64,000 bases of DNA, taken from Aquibacillus koreensis. Lineage in GTDB: Bacteria > Bacillota > Bacilli > Bacillales > Amphibacillaceae. The stretch covers positions 19,408 through 83,407 of the forward strand of contig NZ_JAOALK010000027.1 of assembly GCF_025154055.1 (NCBI RefSeq). Reading direction: 5' to 3'. Both the position numbers and the translations under genes were made by a program. The notes under the pieces are model-generated. The model saw nothing but the letters and a program-made list of their open reading frames with translations, made no database searches and was not told the DNA's origin. Position 1 is the first letter of the stretch, and each line of letters opens with the position of its first letter. Positions 32,662 to 42,600 of the stretch are shown here, in pieces.

Positions 32662-34152
32662 CTAGTTATTTAAGGATCCAATAAATCTCTTAAAAGCACT
32701 TCTCCCACTTTCATCTGTTTTAAAAACCCCTGCATCTTCTAACACTCTTGCAAACTTTTTGCCCAATGCGTTCTGTACAATTTGATTGACATTACTAGCG
32801 TTTAGAGATTTGTAAGTTGTATGAATTTCTTCAACCCAAGCTTTGTGATAATCACGCACAGCAGTTTTTCCATCAAGTAAATGAAGCTTAATTTCATCCA
32901 ATTCTTCTTTCAAACGTGGAGGTAGTACGGCAAGCCCCATCACCTCAATCAAGCCTATATTTTCTTTCTTAATATGATGTACATCTGCATGTGGATGAAA
33001 GATTCCTAATGGGTGCTCATCTGTCGTCCTGTTATTTCTTAGGACTAGGTCGAGTTCGTATAAACCATCATGAACTCTAGCGATAGGTGTAATCGTATTG
33101 TGCGGTGTTTCACCGGTATAAGCATAAACTTCAGCTTCAGGATCACTATACACTTTCCATCGCTCTAAGATATGGGTAGCAGCATCAACAAGAGAATTTC
33201 GATCACCGCTATTTAATCGAATCACAGACATTGGCCATTTAACAACGGATGCATTCACATCAGAAAATAAATCGAATGCAAATTCACTTGGTGCATTAGC
33301 CATAGCAAACATATAGTTACCAGCTTGATAGTGGTCATGGCTTAAGATACTTCCACCTACGATAGGTAAATCGGCGTTGGAACCGATAAAATAGTGTGGA
33401 AACTTCTCTATAAATGCAGTTAGTCTTTCAAAGGTTGCTCGACTAATCTTCATGTCCCGGTGTTCACCAGCAAAAACAATACTATGCTCGTTATAATAGA
33501 CATAAGGAGAATATTGCAGATACCACCTCTCTCCTTCTAGTGGTACTTCGATAATCCGGTGATTGGACCTGGCGGGATGGCCAATTCGTCCAACATAGCC
33601 TTCATTTTCGGCACATAACAAACACTTAGGATAGTTAATTGTTTGTTTTAATGCTTTCTCTCTTTTTATTTGTTCTGGGTCTTTTTCAGGTTTTGACAGG
33701 TTGATCGTAATATCTAAATCTCCATAAGGAGTAGTCGTCTTAAACTGTATATTGTTGCTTATTCGCTTCATTTGAATGTAATTGCTATTTTTGCTTAACT
33801 CATAAAAGTAATCGGTTGCAAGTTTTGGATCTTCATTATATAGATTGTAAAATGTTTTATTCACTTCAGATGGTTTAGATAGAAAGCAATTCATTATTTT
33901 AGCGCTAAATATCTCTTTTTCATCTAGGATGTTCTCAATCGTTCCATTTTTAACTGCATAATTCATTATCTCTTCCACTAAATCAGGAATGGTTACGTCC
34001 GTTGGTAGGTTGGAGTTTTCCTCATAATCCTTAAGCTGTAATAATCCTAATAGTTGATTTCTCGCGTAGATGGAATCATTAGGTTCGATCAGAGCTGCCT
34101 CCACACTTTTTTCAACTAACTGAGCAATGCTCACATAAATCGACTTTGACAT
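32662..34152 (-). CDS. galT: UDP-glucose--hexose-1-phosphate uridylyltransferase (class II)
   Basis: 496 aa, the Firmicutes-type class II GalT of the Leloir pathway. NYPKCLLCAENEGYVGRIGHPARSNHRI and GGSILSHDHYQAG (nucleotidyl-accepting His region) are diagnostic. It converts galactose 1-phosphate and UDP-glucose to glucose 1-phosphate and UDP-galactose. It starts directly after galE with no gap (galE stop then ATG), in the operon galK-galE-galT. Confidence 0.95.
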   Translation of the reverse strand: MSKSIYVSIAQLVEKSVEAALIEPNDSIYARNQLLGLLQLKDYEENSNLPTDVTIPDLVEEIMNYAVKNGTIENILDEKEIFSAKIMNCFLSKPSEVNKTFYNLYNEDPKLATDYFYELSKNSNYIQMKRISNNIQFKTTTPYGDLDITINLSKPEKDPEQIKREKALKQTINYPKCLLCAENEGYVGRIGHPARSNHRIIEVPLEGERWYLQYSPYVYYNEHSIVFAGEHRDMKISRATFERLTAFIEKFPHYFIGSNADLPIVGGSILSHDHYQAGNYMFAMANAPSEFAFDLFSDVNASVVKWPMSVIRLNSGDRNSLVDAATHILERWKVYSDPEAEVYAYTGETPHNTITPIARVHDGLYELDLVLRNNRTTDEHPLGIFHPHADVHHIKKENIGLIEVMGLAVLPPRLKEELDEIKLHLLDGKTAVRDYHKAWVEEIHTTYKSLNASNVNQIVQNALGKKFARVLEDAGVFKTDESGRSAFKRFIGSLNN

Positions 34153-35151
34153 TTATTTAGCACCCTCTCGGTAACCGGTTGGGTTATGTTGATGCCAATT
34201 CCAAGCATCTTCTATAATTTTCGTAATCGAGGTCTTTTGAGGTTGCCAACCTAAAACTTCCTTTGCTTTGCCGGAGGAAGCAATCAACACACTTGGGTCA
34301 CCAGCGCGTCTTTCCCCAATTTTTGCAGGGATATCTTTTTTCGTTACCTCGCGAGCCGTATCAATGATTTGTTTAACAGAGAAACCTTGGCTACTACCTA
34401 GGTTGAAAATAGTACTTGATCCACCATTTTTTAAATAATCTAGTGCTAACAAGTGAGCATCAATAAGGTCTTCGACATGAATGTAATCCCGAATACATGT
34501 GCCATCATCTGTATTGTAATCTTCTCCATAAATAGTAATATGCTCACGTTGACCTAATGCTACTTGCAACACAATTGGGATTAGATGTGATTCTGGCTCG
34601 TGATCTTCCCCAATTTCTCCGGTTTCCCGAGCCCCAGCGACATTGAAGTAGCGAAGGGATACATAGTTGATCCCATGTGCAGACTCGCACCATTTCATCA
34701 GTTTTTCCATGGTTAATTTTGTCTCTCCATATGCATTCGTCGGCGCAGTAGGAGAGGTTTCTATAATTGGTATCACCTCTGGTTCGCCGTATGTTGCAGC
34801 AGTAGAAGAGAAGACAATGTTGGACACATTAAATTCTGTCATTGCCTGTAATAACACTTGTGTTCCGTACACGTTGTTATTAAAGTATTTAATAGGATTC
34901 TCCATCGATTCTCCAACCAAAGAGTTAGCCGCAAAATGAAGAACAGCATCGATGTCTTCATGTGCAAAAACTTCTCTTAGAAAATCAATATCTCGTATAT
35001 CCCCGTGGTAGAAAGTAGCTTCTGGATGGACAGCACGTTGATGTCCTGTCTCCAGGTTATCAATCACAACGACATCTCTCCCATGGTCGATCAATTGATA
35101 AACAGCGTGTGACCCAATGTAACCTGCCCCACCTAAGACTAGTATGCTCAT
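34153..35151 (-). CDS. galE: UDP-glucose 4-epimerase
   Basis: 332-aa extended SDR. NAD-binding GGAGYIGSH at residues 7-15, SSTAATYG with the catalytic Ser/Thr, and the YGETK catalytic Tyr-Lys pair. It regenerates UDP-glucose from UDP-galactose. It follows galK directly. Confidence 0.96.
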   Translation of the reverse strand: MSILVLGGAGYIGSHAVYQLIDHGRDVVVIDNLETGHQRAVHPEATFYHGDIRDIDFLREVFAHEDIDAVLHFAANSLVGESMENPIKYFNNNVYGTQVLLQAMTEFNVSNIVFSSTAATYGEPEVIPIIETSPTAPTNAYGETKLTMEKLMKWCESAHGINYVSLRYFNVAGARETGEIGEDHEPESHLIPIVLQVALGQREHITIYGEDYNTDDGTCIRDYIHVEDLIDAHLLALDYLKNGGSSTIFNLGSSQGFSVKQIIDTAREVTKKDIPAKIGERRAGDPSVLIASSGKAKEVLGWQPQKTSITKIIEDAWNWHQHNPTGYREGAK

Positions 35152-36336
35152 TTAAAACACTCCTTCACTTGTCATTTCTTTTGCTCCAGCGCCAATTGTT
35201 GCTATGTAAAAAGTCGGGTAATAGCCTATTTTTTCATAATATGATTGCTTAATATTTTGTTGAAATCCGACAAGATGATCTTGATGCACAATAGCAAGCG
35301 CACAACCACCGAATCCCGCTCCAGTCATTCTAGCACCTAACACACCCTCTTGCTTCCAGGCTGCCTCCACAATCGTATCCAGTTCCACGCCGGTCACTTC
35401 ATAATCATGCTGAAGCGAGAGGTGCGAGTGATTCATTAGTTGTCCAAAGCTTCGAAGATCATGTTGTTTTAACTTATCAAATGCTTCTAGGGTTCGGTGG
35501 TTTTCATAAACGGCATGCTTTGCTCGTTTCTGGTTAACTGCATTTTGTATCAGATGTTTGTTCTTTTCAAAGGCTTCTGGGGTTAAGTCACCTAAACTAT
35601 TGATCGAGAGCTCTGTTTGCAAATCAAGTAATGCTTGCTCACATTGCTTTCTACGTTCATTGTATTTAGATTCGGCTAATTCTCTGCGTTTGTTGGTGTT
35701 GATAATCATAATAACGTGATTTTGTAAGTCTAGAGGAGCGTATTGGTGTGCAAGTGTTTGGCAATCTAGCAATATAGCATGGTCTTCCTTTGCTTTCCCA
35801 ATTGCAAATTGGTCCATAATACCAGTGTTTACACCGATGTAGTTGTTTTCAACTAGCTGGCCGATCTGGATCATGCGTATTCTATCTACATTTAGATGGT
35901 AGAGTTTTTCTAACATGACGCCAGTGACGAGTTCGATAGAAGCGGACGAGGACAAACCAGCTCCATTCGGGATATTTCCATAGATTAATAAATCAAATCC
36001 AGTAGACAGAGTATAGCCTTCTTTTTGAAAATATTGAAGCATTCCCTTAGGAAAGTTAGCCCAATGATGAGCTTTATTATAATCTAGATTTGATAACTCG
36101 CATTCTACGATACCGATGTCCTTAAAATTAATAGAGTAGAATCGAATCTTGTTATCGGATCTTCTTGCGGCTACTGCATATGTGCCAAAGGAAATAGCAG
36201 CAGGGAAGACATGACCACCATTATAATCAGTATGTTCACCAATCAGGTTAATACGCCCCGGAGCGAAGAATGCTCTCGGAGTTTGATCCGTATTAAAAAT
36301 AGATTGGAATGTCTCTGTTAAGTCATGAAGCTTCAC
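35152..36336 (-). CDS. galK: Galactokinase
   Basis: 394-aa GHMP kinase. Galactose signature GRINLIGEHTDYNGG at 27-41, the ATP loop PNGAGLSSSASIELVTG, and the C-terminal motif MTGAGFGGCALAI. It phosphorylates galactose at C1. The start is GTG 36336, with AAGGAGGGATTTCTA upstream. It is the first gene of galKET. No galR is nearby. Confidence 0.96.
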   Translation of the reverse strand: MKLHDLTETFQSIFNTDQTPRAFFAPGRINLIGEHTDYNGGHVFPAAISFGTYAVAARRSDNKIRFYSINFKDIGIVECELSNLDYNKAHHWANFPKGMLQYFQKEGYTLSTGFDLLIYGNIPNGAGLSSSASIELVTGVMLEKLYHLNVDRIRMIQIGQLVENNYIGVNTGIMDQFAIGKAKEDHAILLDCQTLAHQYAPLDLQNHVIMIINTNKRRELAESKYNERRKQCEQALLDLQTELSINSLGDLTPEAFEKNKHLIQNAVNQKRAKHAVYENHRTLEAFDKLKQHDLRSFGQLMNHSHLSLQHDYEVTGVELDTIVEAAWKQEGVLGARMTGAGFGGCALAIVHQDHLVGFQQNIKQSYYEKIGYYPTFYIATIGAGAKEMTSEGVF

Positions 36337-36372
36337 TAGAAATCCCTCCTTGTTTAAAGCTTAATTATGTTA

Positions 36373-36401
36373 ATTTTAAAGTTAATCATACTCTAAATCA
36401 A
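36373..36401 (-). promoter_or_regulatory. galKET promoter
   Basis: On the minus strand TTGATT, 17 bases, TAAAAT. GTTAAT is repeated around the -10 and may be part of a regulator site. Confidence 0.55.
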
Positions 36402-36570
36402 TGGAATTACAATATTGTTTGGTTTGGAATAAGGGATCCATTGTCCCACCCCCCTAATCTGAACAATCGGTGGAAAAAGAAAAATAATAACGAGTGAAAT
36501 CGAAGCATAAATAAATGGGAAATATCTTTTTTGAATGTCATCCATAACGAGTGATTTAGTGAATTCGCTG

Positions 36571-36891
36571 TTATGAGGAAATCAATTTTAATCCGATCAC
36601 TGCGCTGATGATAATAGCGATACATGTGATTCGTTTCCAGTCTTTTGACTCTCCGTAAAAAATCATTCCAACAACGGCGCCCCCCGTAGCTCCGATTCCG
36701 GTCCAAATGGCATATGCAGTTCCCATGGGTAAGGTGGATAATGCAAAAGTAAGGAAGAGAAAACTTGATCCGAATCCGAGTATTAAAAGGGATAGGGATT
36801 GCCAGTTTCTTTTTTTGTTGAATTCATTAATCATGATCACACCAATCGTTTCACAAAGCCCAGCTACAATCAAAGAAATCCAAGCCATCAA
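36571..36891 (-). CDS. SMR guanidinium exporter subunit, YkkD-like
   Basis: 106 aa, four membrane helices, with the SMR pattern [19 protein letters not shown] (conserved membrane Glu) and [20 protein letters not shown]. It overlaps the partner gene by 4 bp. Paired SMR proteins of this size form heterodimeric exporters. The guanidine-I riboswitch upstream assigns the substrate as guanidinium. Confidence 0.85.
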   Translation of the reverse strand: MMAWISLIVAGLCETIGVIMINEFNKKRNWQSLSLLILGFGSSFLFLTFALSTLPMGTAYAIWTGIGATGGAVVGMIFYGESKDWKRITCIAIIISAVIGLKLISS

Positions 36892-37235
36892 GAAACAGCT
36901 CCTTTCTCTACCTGATCATCTTCCTTCGTCAGTATCTTTAGGCCAATTACACCAAATAATAAAAGGAGTATTAGCGCAATTTTTACCAAGTCAAAAGACT
37001 CGTTAAAAATTACTATTTCTGAAAGTACTGTTCCGGCTGTTCCTAATCCAACAAAAACAATGTACATCGTTCCAACAGGTAGGCTTTTTCCTGCCAAAAT
37101 TAAAAAGTAGAAGCTTATGGTAATCGCAATGATCGTTCCAATCCAATCTAGAAATCCATCGGAATGCTTCAAACCGATCACCCATAACACTTCAAAGAAA
37201 GCTCCAACGAAAACTTTCATCCAATGCTTGTTCAT
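36888..37235 (-). CDS. SMR guanidinium exporter subunit, YkkC-like
   Basis: 115 aa, four membrane helices. It has [20 protein letters not shown] with the essential Glu and the [22 protein letters not shown] loop. The ATG is preceded by AGGAGGGCCTTAGATT. First gene of the pair under the riboswitch at 37266-37390, as in B. subtilis ykkCD. Confidence 0.87.
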   Translation of the reverse strand: MNKHWMKVFVGAFFEVLWVIGLKHSDGFLDWIGTIIAITISFYFLILAGKSLPVGTMYIVFVGLGTAGTVLSEIVIFNESFDLVKIALILLLLFGVIGLKILTKEDDQVEKGAVS

Positions 37236-37265
37236 AATCTAAGGCCCTCCTATGTTTTGCTCATG

Positions 37266-37390
37266 AAAAAAACCTGAGAGATACTGATAATCAGTTTCTC
37301 CCAGGCTTTTGTCCCTCCGTGTACACATATGAGATGTGCGTTTTCTCTCGGACCAGACCAGGCGAATGCTGCGGAACCCTAGAAAACCAT
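37266..37390 (-). ncRNA. Guanidine-I (ykkC) riboswitch with terminator platform
   Basis: On the minus strand the conserved pieces occur in order: CTAGGGTTCCG, CTGGTCCGAGAG, ACACGG, GGGACAAAAGCCTGGGAGA. They are followed by a hairpin CCTGGGAGA..TCTCTCAGG and a run of T (37266-37272). The 3' part of the aptamer is the left arm of the terminator, so ligand binding would allow read-through. Promoter TTGACT..TAATAT at 37412-37442. It controls the SMR pair. Confidence 0.95.
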
Positions 37391-37411
37391 AAACGTATGT
37401 GTTTGTAGTTC

Positions 37412-37442
37412 ATATTATTTCAATTTGGAAATGCAAAGTCAA
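37412..37442 (-). promoter_or_regulatory. Promoter of the guanidine riboswitch transcript
   Basis: On the minus strand TTGACT and TAATAT with a 19-base spacer (17 to AATAAT), ending about 20 bases before the riboswitch. Confidence 0.5.
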
Positions 37443-37576
37443 GCGATCGAAATGGAAGGGGGAGAATAAGCAGAAGTAGTTTATAGTAAAGTGTATTTAT
37501 TACATTATTATTATGTAGGAAAGAATGGAAGCATGGTTTGCGCTTGTAAGCTAGTGAGGTAGTGTGGAGTTTAGTT

Positions 37577-37842
37577 ATGATACATGAAGAATGTGCGTAT
37601 TGGATAAAAAAAACTTCTAATTGATCGCTTGCAACCAGATTTTATACTATTATTTGGGTCGTATGCTAAGGGAACAGTTCGTATATTTTGGCAAAAGCAT
37701 TGATGAATATGGTAGGATTTCGTAATATTGCCGTGATGACTACCAATCTATTGAGTTGGCTATTTTGCGAGCAATTGTGGAGAAGTATCTGAATGACTTC
37801 AGAGCATTTGCAAAGATAATTTTACATGTAGATAACGATTGA
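37577..37842 (+). pseudogene. Remnant of a HEPN/MNT (HepT-MntA) toxin-antitoxin pair
   Basis: Begins MIHEECAYWIKK, shifts frame at an A8 run, and continues LLIDRLQPDFILLFGSYAKGTVR, the start of an MNT nucleotidyltransferase with its GSYAKG motif. It then jumps, by an apparent deletion, into the C-terminus of a HepT/DUF86 HEPN protein: ALMNMVGFRNIAV, one base lost, then DYQSIELAILRAIVEKYLNDF. The lost base destroys the His of the catalytic RNxxxH motif. Both partners are therefore dead. Confidence 0.72.
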
Positions 37843-37873
37843 GTAGAGAAATACAATTTTCCTCTACTTTTTT
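37843..37873 (+). terminator. Terminator after the HEPN/MNT remnant
   Basis: GTAGAG, 14-base loop, CTCTAC, TTTTTTG. It is intact although the genes are not. Confidence 0.7.
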
Positions 37874-38012
37874 GTTACGCAGAAAAAATGAGTTATTAAT
37901 CTTCAAAGCTCTTATCGTCAACATGGATAAAAAAATCTTATTGACTAGACTTCCAGAATTGATTACATTTATCTAGATAATCAAGATTATAAAACTGAAT
38001 AGAGGAAGCAAA

Positions 38013-38837
38013 ATGGACATCATGCTGTTATTAAAAGCAGTTATATTAGGGTTGGTTGAGGGTTTAACTGAATTTGCACCTGTGTCTTCTACAGGACATA
38101 TGATTATTGTTGACGACATGTGGTTAAAATCTGAGGAATTTCTGACAAAGTATGTGGCCAACACGTTTAAAGTTGTGATTCAATTAGGTTCGATCTTAGC
38201 CGTTATCATTATTTTTAGGCAGCGTTTTATTGATATGTTATTGGTTGGGAAGCAAAAAAAAGACAAACCTAGGCTAAAGCTTACACAAGTGATTGTCGGC
38301 TTGATTCCAGCTGGAGTGCTAGGTGTTTTATTTGAAGATTACATCGATGAACATTTATTTTCGATTGAGACTGTGCTAATTGGCTTAGTAGTAGGCGCAA
38401 TCTTAATGATTTTTGCTGACTATGTAAGTAAAAAGAATAAAGGGATTAAGGTAGAAACAGTTGACCAGATTAGCTATAAACAAGCGCTAACAATTGGATT
38501 TATTCAGTGTTTATCCCTATGGCCAGGTTTCTCTAGATCAGGCTCGACGATTTCTGGTGGTGTAATACTCGGGATGAGTCACCGTGCTGCGGCTGATTTT
38601 ACTTTCATCATGGCCGTACCAATTATGCTTGGAGCGAGTTTCTTGTCATTGATTAAAAACCTTGAATACTTTTCAATCGACATGATGCCATTTTTTATTG
38701 TCGGATTTATAAGTGCATTTATTTTTGCGTTAATATCCATTCAATTCTTCCTCAAACTGATCAATAAAATAAAGCTAGTACCATTTGCAATCTACCGAAT
38801 TATACTAGTGATCGTCATTTGTCTAGTATATTTCTAA
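38013..38837 (+). CDS. uppP: Undecaprenyl-diphosphatase
   Basis: 274-aa BacA-type membrane phosphatase that recycles the C55 lipid carrier of wall synthesis. It also gives bacitracin tolerance. The two signatures are present: EFAPVSSTGHMIIVDD near residue 22 (catalytic Glu, Ser-Ser-Thr) and PGFSRSGSTISGG near 170. The ATG has GAGGAAGCAAA upstream. A full repeat separates it from the convergent EamA gene. Confidence 0.95.
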   Translation: MDIMLLLKAVILGLVEGLTEFAPVSSTGHMIIVDDMWLKSEEFLTKYVANTFKVVIQLGSILAVIIIFRQRFIDMLLVGKQKKDKPRLKLTQVIVGLIPAGVLGVLFEDYIDEHLFSIETVLIGLVVGAILMIFADYVSKKNKGIKVETVDQISYKQALTIGFIQCLSLWPGFSRSGSTISGGVILGMSHRAAADFTFIMAVPIMLGASFLSLIKNLEYFSIDMMPFFIVGFISAFIFALISIQFFLKLINKIKLVPFAIYRIILVIVICLVYF

Positions 38838-38843
38838 AAAAAT

Positions 38844-38906
38844 GCAGGGGGACGGTTCTCCCGTTTCCAAAAATGGAAACGGGAGAACCGTCCCCCTGTT
38901 TACGTT
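38844..38906. repeat. Dispersed repeat copy 11 (full), between convergent genes
   Basis: GCAGGGGGACGGTTCT, inner CCCGTTTCC/GGAAACGGG, AGAACCGTCCCCCTGTTTACG. The inner CCC/GGG pair is a compensated variant. It fills the gap between uppP and the EamA gene. Confidence 0.94.
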
Positions 38907-39772
38907 TGTTTTTTATCTGCGATAGTGAGGAGGAGTATGGATAATATTAATAGAATTGCTCCTGTCGTATTTTTTATAGTTAGGTCAATTGGAAAGAATG
39001 GAAAGGAAATAATGGCAAGTAAAATTGGGCTAAACGCTCGTGTTACATTAGCGATCGAAAAACGTAAATACTTAAGTGCTTCATATAACAATAGAGTACC
39101 GAGAAATCCACCTAAAAGTGTTGATCCCACTAAATAGCTAATCCCATCAAACGAATAGTTACTGTGAAATAAACTACCTGTAATAAGAGTATATCCAATA
39201 ATGAAAAGGAGAGAGATGCAATTATTTGTAAACATAATCGAATTAGCGCTTTTGTCATCGGATAACGTTTTTTTTATCAAAATATTCGTCAATGCAAAAA
39301 AGAAGGTATATAAAAGAGCGAAAAGACTTCCTAACCATTTTTCAGCAAAGTCCCCACCTGGCTCTACAAATAAGAACACTCCCACTAACGCAAATAGAAT
39401 AAACAGAATTTCTCTTCTTGAAAGCTTCTCGTTCAGGATGACCATAGATAGAATCACTGCAAAGACGGTATAAAATCTACCGATGAAACCAATTTCCACA
39501 GGTGAAAGCATATTGATACTTTCAAATAAAAAGATTACCCCCAATGAATTAAAGACAGCTAACAGAATGATATTTATATCGAAATAAAACTCAACGCCTT
39601 TTCGGGTGATTATGCCTAATACATAACATCCGATTATAATCGTTAGCACATTGATTAGGGCAGCTTGAGAAGGTGGGATTTTTAGCAGTCCAAACTTTGA
39701 TAATAGCGGGCTAATCGCTAACAAGATAATAGATAAAGTATTGAATAGATGTCCTTTGTGTAGATTAGTCAT
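38900..39772 (-). CDS. EamA (DMT) family transporter
   Basis: 290 aa, ten membrane helices in two EamA repeats (the second begins near WLGSLFALLYTFFFALTNILIKKTL). Members export or import amino acids, nucleotides or sugars. It is divergent from an SgrR-like solute-sensing regulator, which may control it. The ATG has AGGAGGGGCGATCAT upstream. Confidence 0.87.
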   Translation of the reverse strand: MTNLHKGHLFNTLSIILLAISPLLSKFGLLKIPPSQAALINVLTIIIGCYVLGIITRKGVEFYFDINIILLAVFNSLGVIFLFESINMLSPVEIGFIGRFYTVFAVILSMVILNEKLSRREILFILFALVGVFLFVEPGGDFAEKWLGSLFALLYTFFFALTNILIKKTLSDDKSANSIMFTNNCISLLFIIGYTLITGSLFHSNYSFDGISYLVGSTLLGGFLGTLLLYEALKYLRFSIANVTRAFSPILLAIISFPFFPIDLTIKNTTGAILLILSILLLTIADKKQT

Positions 39773-39881
39773 ATGATCGCCCCTCCTTATTTACTAACAC
39801 ACTTGATTATACTTGTTAAAAGGTGAGGGAAAAGTGTAAATTAGTACTAGTTATTTCACCTTTTAATAGTGGAGGGAATCG

Positions 39882-41636
39882 ATGAGGTTAATAGAGTATT
39901 ACGTTAGGTTACTTTTAACTTTTCCAGAAATGCAGGTACATGTTCAAACGAATGTGACTAGAACAACACTAAGTAGAGAATTGGATTGTACAGAAAGAAA
40001 CGTCATTTATATTTTAAATAAACTGGAAGACAAAAACTGGATAAAGGTGAAAAGAGGGAAAGGAAGAGGCCATACAACGGCCATCACCTTTTTGAAGACG
40101 ATTGAAGAAATGTTTGCAATCTATGAAAAGCAAAGTCCAAGAACCGAGGATATTGAAAGACTTGTAACTATTTTAGAAACGAAAAACACGGACCAACGTT
40201 TTATCCATTTGCTTATGCAAATGTTGTTTGGAGCGAGAACTCCTCAGGTAGAAGGGGGAGAGTACGAGTCTTTGAAAATACCATATTTTCGTTCAATTTA
40301 TTCCTTGGATCCTGCTCAGGCAGAAAGACAAACAGAACGACACTTAGTAAGACAAATATTCAATACTCTCGTAACTTACAATGAAAAGAGCAAGGAAATA
40401 GAAGCCAGTCTCTCTCATTATTGGGAGGTGGATGATGATGGAAAGCAATTTACTTTTCACCTAAGAAAAGGGATTATGTTTCATCATTCCAAACGCCTGG
40501 AGGCAAAAGATGTCCAATTCACTTTCGAGCGATTGAAAGTGACTTCTGCCAACTGGATCGTCCAAGACTTAGATTCCATTACCTGTATGGGGAAGCATAG
40601 GATTCAATTCACATTCCGTAAACCTTCTTATCATTGGATATCTCTTCTTACATCATCGAAATGTTCCATTGTACCTTTTGCGTATGGAAACAAGCCAAAA
40701 GATGCGTTCGCAAAAAGACCTATTGGTACAGGACCGTATAAAATAAAAGAACATGAAACAAACTTTATGAAATTATCCGTTCATCAAGATTACTTTCAGG
40801 AACGTGCACATATGGACGAGATTGATCTTTTTATTCTGCCTTCGTTGGAAAAATATCTACATGCCTCGGATATCGTGGAGGAATCGAATCTTTATATTCC
40901 TTTCACTACGAGTAGTCATATAGGAGATAGATTTAACTATGTGGAAAGAACTCGGCTATCTGTGAAATATTTAATGTGGAATATTAAGAAAGAGAGGATT
41001 CGAACGAATGAAGCATTAAGAAGAACACTATCTATGATCGTAGACAAGGAGAGAATGGTGAATGAACTCGGTTATCCAAGGTATCAACCAGCTAGTTCTT
41101 TTATGAAAAATTCTCCTCCTGACCAATATCTCGATCGGGATGTAGTTCGAGAAGAAATCAATGATCCATTACTTGTGATCACGTATGACCTTGAACCACA
41201 TAAAAAGGATGTAGACTGGATAAAGAAAACATGTGAGTATCATGGAATACCTTTAAAGATAAAGATTCTTCCGTATGCTGATTTTTGGAATGACATTGAA
41301 CGTGCTGACTTAGTGCTTTTTGAGTATGTAACCGAAGAATCAGAAGAGGTTTCGCTTTTCCATTTATTTAGAACTGGGACAGGTTTGATCAATAACCTAT
41401 TAGATTCAGATCGGAAAGCAAATCTTCAACAAATTATACAAACAGCGTATCTGCAAGAAGAAGAACAAGAAAGATTGAAAGTATTAGAAAAAGCAGACCA
41501 GCTATTATGTGGACAAGCTTTTACAATTCCCTTGTACTGGACTTTTCAAAAAGCGCTCTATCATAAAAACATAATTGGCACGACACTAAATACCTTAGGA
41601 TTAGTTCCATTCAAGAATCTATTCTATAAAAAATGA
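39882..41636 (+). CDS. SgrR family regulator (HTH plus SBP_bac_5 domain)
   Basis: 584 aa. The N-terminal winged helix (SgrR_N type, TTLSRELDCTERNVIYILNKLEDKNWIKVKRGKGRGHTT, residues 28-66) is followed by a DppA/OppA-like solute-binding domain (YSLDPAQAERQTERHLVRQIFNTLV onwards, GTGPYKI motif). Such proteins are cytoplasmic regulators that bind a small molecule with the transporter-type domain. The start ATG follows GGAGGGAATCG. It is divergent from the EamA transporter gene. Confidence 0.85.
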   Translation: MRLIEYYVRLLLTFPEMQVHVQTNVTRTTLSRELDCTERNVIYILNKLEDKNWIKVKRGKGRGHTTAITFLKTIEEMFAIYEKQSPRTEDIERLVTILETKNTDQRFIHLLMQMLFGARTPQVEGGEYESLKIPYFRSIYSLDPAQAERQTERHLVRQIFNTLVTYNEKSKEIEASLSHYWEVDDDGKQFTFHLRKGIMFHHSKRLEAKDVQFTFERLKVTSANWIVQDLDSITCMGKHRIQFTFRKPSYHWISLLTSSKCSIVPFAYGNKPKDAFAKRPIGTGPYKIKEHETNFMKLSVHQDYFQERAHMDEIDLFILPSLEKYLHASDIVEESNLYIPFTTSSHIGDRFNYVERTRLSVKYLMWNIKKERIRTNEALRRTLSMIVDKERMVNELGYPRYQPASSFMKNSPPDQYLDRDVVREEINDPLLVITYDLEPHKKDVDWIKKTCEYHGIPLKIKILPYADFWNDIERADLVLFEYVTEESEEVSLFHLFRTGTGLINNLLDSDRKANLQQIIQTAYLQEEEQERLKVLEKADQLLCGQAFTIPLYWTFQKALYHKNIIGTTLNTLGLVPFKNLFYKK

Positions 41637-41640
41637 AGCA

Positions 41641-41670
41641 TGGAAACGAAAGAACCGTCCCCATGTTTAT
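41641..41670 (-). repeat. Dispersed repeat copy 12 (half)
   Basis: TGGAAACGAAAGAACCGTCCCCATGTTTAT, between the SgrR-like and APH-like genes. Confidence 0.87.
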
Positions 41671-41684
41671 AAGGAGGTAAGCAG

Positions 41685-42596
41685 TTGATTAATTTACATA
41701 TTCCGGAATCTTTCAAAACGAAAATTGTAGGTGCTTTTGGTGAGAATGGGAAGCAATGGTTAGAAACTCTAGAGGAGACAGTCAAAATGTATGCCGGTCA
41801 GTGGCATCTCCAGATCGATGGGCCAGTGGATAATTTATCGTACAATTATGTTTTGAAAGCTGTTAATGATAAGGGTACTCCTGTTATTCTTAAGCTAGGT
41901 GTACCAGGTTTTGACTTTAAAAATGAAATTAAAACGGTTCTGGCTTATGGGGGAAATGGTTGTGCCAACGTTCTAGAATGGGACGCAGAGGGTGGAGGTA
42001 TGCTTTTAGAGCAACTCATCCCAGGTCAAATGTTAGTCGGTGAGGAAGAAGGGCAGGCAATTCAACATTTTGTTACCGTTTGGCAAGCAATTCGTTGTCC
42101 AGTTCCAGACGGATTAGATTGTCCTAAGATTATGGATTGGGCTAAAGGGTTAGATCGATACCTAGAAGATCATCCGAATGATACAGGTCCAATTGACAAG
42201 GAGACTATTAAAAGAGCGCAAGGTTATTTTAAAGAGATCTTCGATACATCTGATGGATCAGAGCTTCTGCATGGGGATTTGCATCACCAAAATATATTGT
42301 ATTCCGAGGAAAAAGGTTGGATGGCAATTGATCCGAAGGGAGTTGTAGGCGATCCATACTTTAGTTTTACAGCTTTCATGGTAAATGAAATACATAATAA
42401 GCCAAGTCCAAAGGAAAGGTTTATAGCAAGAGCAAATAGACTTATCGAAATGCTCGAACTAGATCGAGGTAGATTTTTAAAAGCTGGCGTAGCTATGGCA
42501 ACCTTATCTGCTTGTTGGGGAATAGAAGACCATGACGAAGAATGGATTTACGCCTTTACATGTGCAGAGTGGTTTCAAGAACTATTGGACATGTAA
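41685..42596 (+). CDS. Aminoglycoside phosphotransferase (APH/hydroxyurea kinase family) protein
   Basis: 303 aa, kinase fold. The Brenner motif HGDLHHQNIL (H196, D198, N203) and the metal-binding DPKG at 216 are intact. The central region WAKGLDRYLEDHPND resembles streptomycin 6-kinase-type APH(6) proteins. The start is TTG 41685, supported by AAGGAGGTAAGCAG. In the chromosome of bacilli such proteins may confer low-level resistance or phosphorylate other small molecules. The substrate is not predictable. Confidence 0.87.
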   Translation: MINLHIPESFKTKIVGAFGENGKQWLETLEETVKMYAGQWHLQIDGPVDNLSYNYVLKAVNDKGTPVILKLGVPGFDFKNEIKTVLAYGGNGCANVLEWDAEGGGMLLEQLIPGQMLVGEEEGQAIQHFVTVWQAIRCPVPDGLDCPKIMDWAKGLDRYLEDHPNDTGPIDKETIKRAQGYFKEIFDTSDGSELLHGDLHHQNILYSEEKGWMAIDPKGVVGDPYFSFTAFMVNEIHNKPSPKERFIARANRLIEMLELDRGRFLKAGVAMATLSACWGIEDHDEEWIYAFTCAEWFQELLDM

Positions 42597-42600
42597 AAAA

